Origin: Steromphala cineraria | Taxonomy: Eukaryota > Mollusca > Gastropoda > Trochida > Trochidae | NCBI GenBank assembly: GCA_916613615.1 | Contig: OU744737.1 | Location: 1,074,001 to 1,138,000 of the forward strand | Direction of reading: 5' to 3' | DNA length: 64,000 bases | In this document: positions 56,460 through 64,000 of the stretch, in pieces | Layout of the letters: each line of letters opens with the position of its first letter | How positions within the stretch are numbered: the stretch's first letter is position 1 | Notes under the pieces: generated by a model | Seen by the model: the letters and a program-made list of their open reading frames with translations, nothing else | Database searches by the model: none | Told to the model about the DNA's origin: nothing | Program-made: the position numbers and the translations under genes

Positions 56460-58020
56460 ACATTACTCGGTCAAAGATCTCTTATAATCAGTTTTAATTT
56501 TACTTTGTAGAACAGCCTTCACACGACAAACTAACACCTCACATCAAACATCAAACATCTGAAGTGAATGCTTTTGATCTATCATTCCAAATAATCAGTC
56601 ATCTCAGATTGTTAAAGTGACCAAGATAATTTAGAAAACACCCTATTTGTCCTCAAAAGCTAAAGTCACAACAACCCAATCGCACGAGTCCAATATTCCA
56701 AACCATGGGCCCCAATATCTCCCCTTTCCATGGACGAGTAAGGAAAATGGGGACCTATTAATTGATATATAAACAAACATGTCACTTATTACTTGTGAAA
56801 CTTGTTTAACAGTTGAGAGTAAATGTCCGAGGAAATCCAATCTCATTTAAATGTTATAAAACCTGTTATTAATACCTGATATAAGATTTCAAACAATAAG
56901 ACATAGTCATCAACATCCCCTCATTTTCGAACTCCATCAAGGTATTGATACCCTGAAGACACACACCAAATTCGGTTATCATATCTTAAATAGTTTGAGA
57001 AAAATGTCCCCTTTAAATGCACTAACAAACAGAGTTAAAAAGACAAAACTAAATAACTCCATAACAATTAATAGTGCAGTTTTTAATTTTAAGCTCCATC
57101 AAGGTATTGAAAACCTTAAGACACACACCAAATTTTACACAGAGACACAAACGGAGCCCAAACCTATATCAACAATGAGTGGATACGGCTAAAGTATAAG
57201 GAAATACTAAATGTATTAAATATCAAATGATATCAAATCCATCATAAATTCCTAATTGAGCGTTTTGAACTGCCTAAAACATTTGAAATTATGAGTGGTA
57301 TAGGGCTTCAGGAGAAATTTTAAATGTATCAAATCTCATTAAACCTGGTTCAAACCTGTAACTTGTACAGTGTTGCACTTTTGCCACCCCTGATATTTCA
57401 AATAACAAGACCTGTTAAAGACTCCAAAGGAAATGCAAAAGTCATCCATTCTCATTAAAATGGGGATCAAACCTGTCACTAACAAAAAGTGTATCGCTAA
57501 AAAAAAAACCATCATGAAATGAAGCCAATCATGGAAGCTTTTTGCATTACCAAGACAAAATGTTGTCGTAACTGAAAACTTTTATTATGAATTATTTGTA
57601 AATATGCTCTTCTTCTATCAATCAAGTAGTTATTAATTAGTTTAGCATAATAAGCATATTACAGCACAGTTGTTTTCTCGCAATGCTAACCTTTCAAAAT
57701 GGCAGATGGAATCCGCTCAAGTGGTGCCTTTAAACATTCTAGCACTTTGCTTGATTTGTCCTTAAAGAGACAGTCCCATAGGCCATTCAGCGTATTTTTT
57801 CTTGCGGAAACAACATTCAAGAAAACTTACCTGTTTATACTAATATGATGATAATAATAATAATAATTTTAACGCCTAGTATCAAGTCCAGGACTGCTCA
57901 ACGGCGATACAATTGGCTGTACAATGTATATTATTACCTTGAAGGAATTGTACTTTCAATTCAAACTACTAAGCGCCTCGCGCGACCGTATAGGTCCGTA
58001 CTTTCCCCATTTTCAGGTAC
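56460..58020. repeat. diverged repeats with TCTCATTAAA...TCAAACCTGT motifs
   Basis: The phrase (A)ATCTCATTAAA, about 10-20 bp, then CAAACCTGTNACT occurs at about 56840, 57335, 57450, 58315, 58495, 60715 and 60930. Between them CCATCAAGGTATTGA and AAGACACACACCAAATT recur at 56935 and 57095. This is an old, diverged tandem/dispersed family of ~100-190 bp. A short (ATA)n run is at about 57847-57868. Confidence 0.55.
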
Positions 58021-58029
58021 CCATTTATA

Positions 58030-58185
58030 CAGCTGGGTGAATTGATTGCAATGTGGATGAAGTGCCTTGCCCAAGGACACAACACAGTGTTAAGCCCAGG
58101 TTACAAATTTTTGGTGTCTCCACCGGGATTTGAACCCAGGCCATTGGCGTGACAGGCCAGCACGCTTACCACTTCACCACTGTGT
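58030..58185 (-). mobile_element. tRNA-derived SINE (tRNA-Asp-like head)
   Basis: On the minus strand: GTGGTGAAGTGGTAAGCGTG, then GGCCTGTCACGCC (Asp-type GTC anticodon-arm sequence) and B box GGTTCAAATCC (complement at 58126-58136), in tRNA order. The body contains the phrase complementary to GTGCCTTGCCCAAGGACACA. It lacks a proper acceptor stem, so it is a SINE and not a functional tRNA. Confidence 0.75.
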
Positions 58186-58799
58186 AATATGTGATTATAA
58201 CATGATTATTTCCTTTGACGATAGTGCTAGTGAGGTTACATTTAAGTTGTTCTAGATTTAACAAATTGACAAACAATTGAATGCATTCATGGGAAATGCC
58301 AAATGTATATTTTCTCATTAAAATGTAATCAAACCTGTGACTTACATCTTCTAGTATTTCTCTTACTGCCAAACACAATAAATGCCCGATGTATCTTTTC
58401 TCTCACTATCACCTTCTAGGATATCTCTTAATAGCCCTTAGATTAAAACAAGTAGTGATGTTGAAATCTTCATGGGAAGGCCTAGAGCATCGAATCTCAT
58501 TAAAACCGAATCAAACATGTTGCTGATACCTGGTGGTTCTTGTAAATCTAAACAAGCTAAACATGTATGTTTCCTGCAGTCATTAGTGTATCAACTAATA
58601 AACATAATTAAATATGCAGTCATACCAAAAATATACCTTTGTGTATCGTGTACCAAACCCAAAGCAAAACAGGGAAAATCAACTACAGTAGTTGTGTTTC
58701 ACCCTCTAATAATAGATGCACATGTGAAATATCACAATCTAACCACAAGTTATGCCAAAGGTAACATTTTCGAAACCGAAGGGGGAGGTCATAAGGTCA

Positions 58800-60617
58800 T
58801 AAGGGTCTACCCCTAAGCAATCAAAAGTTATAAGCATGGTTAATATTTTTGAAATCCGCTTTCTGCACCAAGGATAAGGTCATGAGGTAAAAAATATCAC
58901 ATGACCTAAAAGGCCTCATCATGATAGATGCACATGTGTTATATCAACAGTCTACCCCTAAGCAATCAAAAGTTCAAAGCAAGGTTAAGGTTTTCAATAA
59001 TTCTTGTAGCACAAAGGTCAAGGTAACCAGGTCAACAATTATGACCTGACCCGAAAGGCCTTATCATGGTAGATAATCATGTAAAATATCAAAGGTCTAA
59101 CCCTAAGCAATCAAAAGTTATGAGCAAGTTTAAAAATTTCGAAAAGTGCTATCTGCACCAAGGTCAAGGTCAAGAGGTCACAAATTATGACCTGACCTGA
59201 AAGCCCTTATCATGGTAGATAATCATGTAAAATATCAAAGGTCTAACCCTAAGCAATCAAAAGTTATGAGCAAGTTTAAAAATTTCAAAAAGTGCTATCT
59301 GCACCAAGGTCAAGGTCAAGAGGCATAAATTATCACCTGACCTGAAAGGCCTTATCATGGTATATACAAATGCAAAATATCAAAGGTCTACCAATAAAAA
59401 GTTATGAGCAAGTTAACAAATTTCGAAAAGTGCTAATTGCACCAAGGTCAAGGTCAAGAGGCAAAAAATTATCACCTGACCTGAAAGGCCTTATCATGGT
59501 ATATACACATGGACAATATCAAAGGTCTACCCCTAAGCAATCAAAAGTTATGAGCTAGTTAGAAAAATTCGAAAAGTGCTATTTGCACCAAGGTCAAGGT
59601 CAAGAGGTCACAAAATATGACCTGACCCGAAAGACCTTATCATGGTAGATACTCATGTAAAATATCAAAGGTCTACCCCTAAGCAATCAAAAGTTATGAG
59701 CAAGTTAACAAATTTCGAAAAGTGCTATCTGCACAAAGGTCAAGGTCAAGAGGTCACAAATTATGACCTGACCTGAAAGGCCTCATCGTGGTAGATAATC
59801 ATGTAACAGATCAAAGGTCTACCCCTAAGCAATCAAAAGTTATGAGCAAATTTAAAGATTTCGAAAAATGCTATCTGCACCAAGGTCAAGGTCAAGGGGC
59901 AAAAAATTATCAACTGACCTTAAAGGCCTTTTCATGGTATATACAAATGCAAAATATCAAAGGTCTACCAATAAAAAGTTATGAGCAAGTTAAACAATTT
60001 CGAAAAGTGCTAATTGCACCAAGGTCAAGGTCAAGAGGCAAAACATTATCACCTGACCTGAAAGGCCTTATCATGGTAGATACTCATGCAAAATATCAAA
60101 GGTCTACCCCTAAGCAATAAAAAGTTATGAGCTAGTTAGAAAAATTCGAAAAGTGCTATCTGCACCAAGGTCAAGGTCAAGAGGTCACAAATTATGACCT
60201 GACCCGAAAGGCCTTATCATGGTAGATAATCATGCAAAATATCAAAGGTCTACCCCTAAGCAATCAAAAGTTATGAGCAAGTTTAAAAATTACGAAAAGT
60301 GCTATCTGCACCAAGGTCAAGGTCAAGAGGTAAAAAATTATCACCTGACCCGAAATGCCTTATCATGGTAGATACTCATGTAAAATATCAAAGGTCTACC
60401 CCTAAGCAATCAAAAGTTATGAGCAAGTTTTAAAATTTCGAAAAGTGCTATCTGCACCAAGGTCAAGGTCAAGAGGTCACAAATGATGACATGACCTGAT
60501 AGGCCTCATCATGATAGATTCACATGTGTAATATCAAATGTAGACCTCTGAGCAATCAAAAGTTATGAGCAAGGTTATATTTTTAGACAGACAGACAGAC
60601 TGACAGACAGACAGGAC
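58800..60617 (+). repeat. ~145-bp tandem array with AAGGTCAAGGTCA motifs (~13 units) and ACAG run
   Basis: The unit has CTACCCCTAAGCAATCAAAA, GAAAAGTGCTATCTGCACC and AAGGTCAAGGTCAAGAGGTC, then TTATGACCTGACC. The array ends in GACAGACAGACTGACAGAC at about 60584-60615. It has the layout of the other tandem-core families, but clear terminal inverted repeats were not found. Frames at 59370 and 59788 are artefacts. Confidence 0.88.
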
Positions 60618-60619
60618 AA

Positions 60620-61600
60620 ATACAATGCAACCACAGAATCTCTGATTTCAGTGTATACAAATGTAAGTAAAATGTGACTTCAATCGTTTTGGGTAAATAA
60701 TAAAGGGATCCTATCTCATTAAAGTGAGAACAAACATGCCACTGATTCCTATGATAGCTTTTGAATTTGTTGTATGCTGGGCAGAGGAAATGACAAATAC
60801 AATTAATCCCTTTAGAATGAATCAACCCTGTCAAATTCTAAGCACATTGCCTCACTTTTTGTACTGCCCCTAAGATATCAAATGATGGGTGATTTAAAGG
60901 ATAAATGGAATTTGCCCATGTATCCAGTCTCATTAAAATAAGGTCAAACTTTTCACTGATACCATGTTGAGGTTATTGTATTGTCCCTAGGAGTTCAATG
61001 TTGTGTGAGGATTTAAATAGCCCAATCCCCATCAACTCTAATACGTTTGTGTTAGACCAAAGGATAAATGTAGAACTGTAGACTTTGGTGACCAGTTTGG
61101 TCAGATTTTAATGAGATTGAAGGAAGATTAGGACCAACTTTACTAACTGTATAAAGCCTAGTATAACTCAACAAACCTATTCATACACATTTGGAGATGC
61201 CAAAAAGGGTAGATTTCACATATTAATTTTTAATTTTTAATTAAAAATTATTATCCTTTAGTTATCTAAATAAATCTTGTACTGCAATATAGTGAAATGT
61301 CACACCAAACATACAATAAAGCCGACCAGGTTTAGCATTGTTCAATGTAAACAAACCAATGAACATGTCTTGGGAACTTCCTGTCATTTTCTCTTCCTTA
61401 TTAATATTCATGAGCTTTTCACGTGCAATTTCGCGGGAAACCTATCCCTACAATAACAAACAAGTTTGATCCAAAATCGGTAATCATATCCACCATTTAC
61501 CACTACCTGATCCTATACAGATATCAGCTGACTATTTTATCAAACCCCCAAGTTAGATGGCTGACATTACGCTGTTGACAAAACCTAAAACACTCGAGCT
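60620..61600. other. non-coding sequence with diverged repeat copies
   Basis: Two plus-oriented and one inverted copy (TTTTAATGAGATTGAAGG at about 61107) of the TCTCATTAAA repeat. No exon is seen. It would be intron 1 if the exons at 61612 and 56214 are joined. Confidence 0.4.
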
Positions 61601-61611
61601 GCCATACTCAC

Positions 61612-61713
61612 CTCGTTATGCTGTTTCAATGGCCGGGTCTTGCCTTGGTTCCTCTTGGGAAGACAGGCACCGTTGCAAGAGATATCTCGTGATTTCGTCT
61701 TTGCAAGTCTCAT
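61612..61713 (-). CDS. putative first coding exon (minus strand), unidentified protein
   Basis: Minus-strand ATG (61711-61713) opens 34 codons reading MRLAKTKSRDISCNGACLPK then RNQGKTRPLKQHNE, ending at a perfect donor AACGAG|GTGAGT (GT from 61611) in phase 0. A second frame over the same bases (FDETCKDEITRYLLQRC) is also protein-like but hits TAA five bases before the donor, so the frame choice is uncertain. The segment lies beside a promoter-like, GC-richer region (61850-62230). Confidence 0.38.
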
Positions 61714-61849
61714 CAAAATACTTGTTTAAAACGCCCTATAACACAATATCTGAATTAATCAATAAACTTCACAAGATTTAGGTTCTTTAAGATTAGCTCT
61801 GAAATTACATTTCCAAAACACCCCATCACTCGGCCAAAACTCTTTCTGA

Positions 61850-62230
61850 AATGCTGGCACGAGCGCGTGCAAAGATGTCACGTGATCATAAAAAATGTCA
61901 CATTTTTTTTCTAACTTATATCAAATCCGCGTACATCTATCAATTCTTTCCTAACTTTTAAAAAGAAGGATTTCCGTCGACCTAGTATGTGTTTTCTCTG
62001 TAAAAAAAAGGTTTGTTACCATGGGAACAGCTAACTTGACCAATGAGGCACCAGTGTCTAAAATCTGGGTCAGCTTGATGGACAGCTCGGATGCACTAAG
62101 CACCGTTGGGTCCTCGAGCGGGTGTGGCGCTTGCCGTTCGTTATAAGTACGCAAGTACCAAAACAATCAGTCACTTCTTGGTAATCAACAAAAATCAAAC
62201 AAACTCGGCGGTAGATAAACGTAAGTTTCA
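61850..62230. promoter_or_regulatory. possible bidirectional promoter
   Basis: A locally GC- and CpG-richer stretch with CACGTGATCA (E-box) at about 61879 and GACCAATGAG (CCAAT) at about 62038. A minus-strand exon candidate lies to its left. On the right a plus-strand segment ends in AAAC|GTAAGT at about 62220. All inferred. Confidence 0.3.
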
Positions 62231-62784
62231 GCTATTGCCGTCAAGGTATATTATTTCTTATATATTATTATATCTTTGCTTAAAAAATTTAAAGACACCA
62301 ACCCTCTAAAATTAAAATCAATTAAAAAATCATAATATTCATATACTTCAATTAATGTTTGAGTTCGGCAAATCGAAGTTAAAAGAAAGACAAAGTTCGA
62401 AATTTTAAAGATAAAATATCATATTTGGGAAAAAGTAAACATTATAATCATCAAAAACAGAACTTTGAATCTTCATAGGTTTCAATGAGGTGAATTGCAT
62501 ATTCTTAGATCAAGCTATTCAAAGGATTTTTATTTATATTTAAATTGTTAATAAAACAGACCTAATATAAGTTTTGATAATGTAATTCAAATGTTCAAAC
62601 GTTAATCATGTATCAATTGGTGGTTATTTAAATTTGTATTAATCCATTACTGCCATCTGCCGTTGTGGGAATTCGTAATTACTATAATAATATAATTTTT
62701 TTGGTCAATTTGATTGAATAAAAGCATATAAAATCGCAATCGCTGTTGTCCTGACTGTATCTTATATAGTGAGAACGATGTTTA

Positions 62785-62945
62785 CAAACACAATATTAGC
62801 CCACGCTTTTGTTGTATCAGCCAATGGGAGCAGGAGGTTGCATGCAGAAGTAACACTGGTTCATAGTAAAAACGATTTCAACACAATCTTAGCCCACGCT
62901 TTTGTTGTGACAGCCAATGAGCGAGCTAGGCGATCGCATGTATGG
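62785..62945 (+). repeat. two-copy ~100-bp repeat with CCAAT boxes
   Basis: TTAGCCCACGCTTTTGTTGT followed by CAGCCAATG occurs at about 62797 and 62889. The CCAAT-bearing copies and the following ATTTGGAG|GTAAAT donor-like site hint at a promoter and untranslated first exon. Evidence is thin. Confidence 0.45.
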
Positions 62946-62989
62946 GGTCGCCTGTTCTGAGGCATTGTCGTCTTTTATTTATTTGGAGG

Positions 62990-64000
62990 TAAATACTTTG
63001 TTTTAAAACTTAAATAAATAGTGGAAAACTTTAAAATTATTTCATAACATGATTTGCTTTTTGTTAACTTTTCCCGCTTAGAGGAAATGCGTTTTTTAAA
63101 GTTCCAAACATCAACATGTCAGCCATCGCTGTTTGAGAGGCATTTTAGAAGTTTTTAAAAGTTGGTTATAACGAGACAACGAGTTTATGGATGATCAACA
63201 TCTTCATTGTGGAAATAAGGGATGTTTCCGGTATAGATCCATATATCGTTTTCAAGCATGTTGTCTGCAATACAAAAAAAGTTGACCATCCATAGAATTT
63301 CTTGCATTCTTGATTTCAAGATTCATTAATACATAATATTAAAATTAGTGTCTCTAGCCTTGTAATTTTATTGTTCTAGTTCATTATTTTAATTCCCCTG
63401 TTTTGAACATTTAATGAATGTATTTTGCAACTTAGAGGAGGAACTTTCTTTTTACCGATAGTTTATATATTTTATTTCACACATGAAATATGATAAATCA
63501 AGCTTGAAAATATACAGTCGAGAGATTTTTATAAAACTTTTTCAGCACAATATTGATTTATCAAGAAAGTTAGAGGGAAAATGCGGGAATATAGAATAAG
63601 AAACGATTTTAAAAATTGATCAAAAGTAGTTAGCTCTTTCTTGTACAAAGAGAGTTTCAATATCCAAAAAGAGTTTGTTAAACTTTGATCAAAAGTATAA
63701 ATTATTCGGCACCGTCCCCTTGGGATTCGTTGCTGTCACCCGGGATTTTTCAATAACTTACCGTATTTCAAAAAAGGGGATAGAGGGGTTGATGTGTGTA
63801 CAATTTGAATGAACGAGGAATACATACAGTCAGTTATTCTAGAAATATTTTGATTTAAGCGAGAGATGTCGCATCCCTTGTCGCTATTTTATTTATGAGT
63901 GCACATATGCAAATTAAACATGGCAGTCAAGACAATTCTCTCCTCAATACATTGGTAAAATAATTTCAGAAATATATGGAATAGTTCGGAAGATATCAAG
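62990..64000. other. AT-rich sequence, nothing recognised
   Basis: No exon or array is supported. On the minus strand a donor-like AATACG|GTAAGT lies at about 63760, without a clear frame. Confidence 0.35.

Noticed and set aside
58030..58185. Functional tRNA-Asp gene
   Set aside because: B box and anticodon-arm match exist, but acceptor-stem pairing is lacking and a SINE body follows.
58472..60120. Frames of 62-114 codons
   Set aside because: They overlap the AAGGTCAAGGTCA tandem array or its edge and repeat the unit translation.

Overview
The window looks like AT-rich, repeat-dominated genomic DNA from a mollusc, most likely a bivalve. The main evidence is a large set of dispersed elements with a left flank, tandem ~146-bp cores, an ACGG-type microsatellite and a right flank ending in a hairpin. 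This is the architecture of the bivalve 'pearl' repeats, which have been linked to non-autonomous Helentrons. Genes are intron-rich and sparse, and most short open frames in the window are by-products of repeats.

Layout. 1-5 kb: an ETS-like site and a short first coding exon (plus strand), then a decayed piggyBac transposase in three blocks (1627-3657). 5-12 kb: mostly unannotatable AT-rich DNA with a few old repeats. 12-13.6 kb: the standout locus, an intact intronless SET-domain methyltransferase gene (12286-13161). It has GC, inverted-CCAAT and TATA boxes, a CCATTC cap-like site, and 40 nt after the stop a perfect histone-mRNA-type stem-loop followed by a purine-rich element. A 37-bp tandem repeat lies just downstream. 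14-35 kb: MITE-like elements, tRNA-derived SINE traces, a possible LTR-retrotransposon leader, and a long run of pearl-like elements, one with 15 cores and a dimeric higher-order repeat. 35-45 kb: four satellite/minisatellite blocks (CA-rich, pyrimidine-rich ~20 bp, 80 bp, 78 bp), with one spliced-looking exon at 38021-38102. 45-61 kb: further tandem-core families, two of them dense in nuclear-receptor-type AGGTCA half-sites, a 3.6-kb nested inverted-repeat element, and scattered minus-strand exon candidates (53.8, 55.7, 56.2 and 61.6 kb). 61.8-64 kb: a possible bidirectional promoter, then AT-rich sequence.

How it fits together. The SET gene is the only complete gene visible. Its signals predict a non-polyadenylated, SLBP/U7-processed mRNA made in S phase, as for replication-dependent histones. 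That would suit a KMT5A-like histone methyltransferase. The plus-strand first exon (1376) and the exon at 38021 have matching splice phase and could belong to one gene with a ~36.6-kb intron containing the SET gene and the repeat expanse. The minus-strand exons suggest one or more genes read leftward from ~61.7 kb. None of these split genes could be named from sequence alone.
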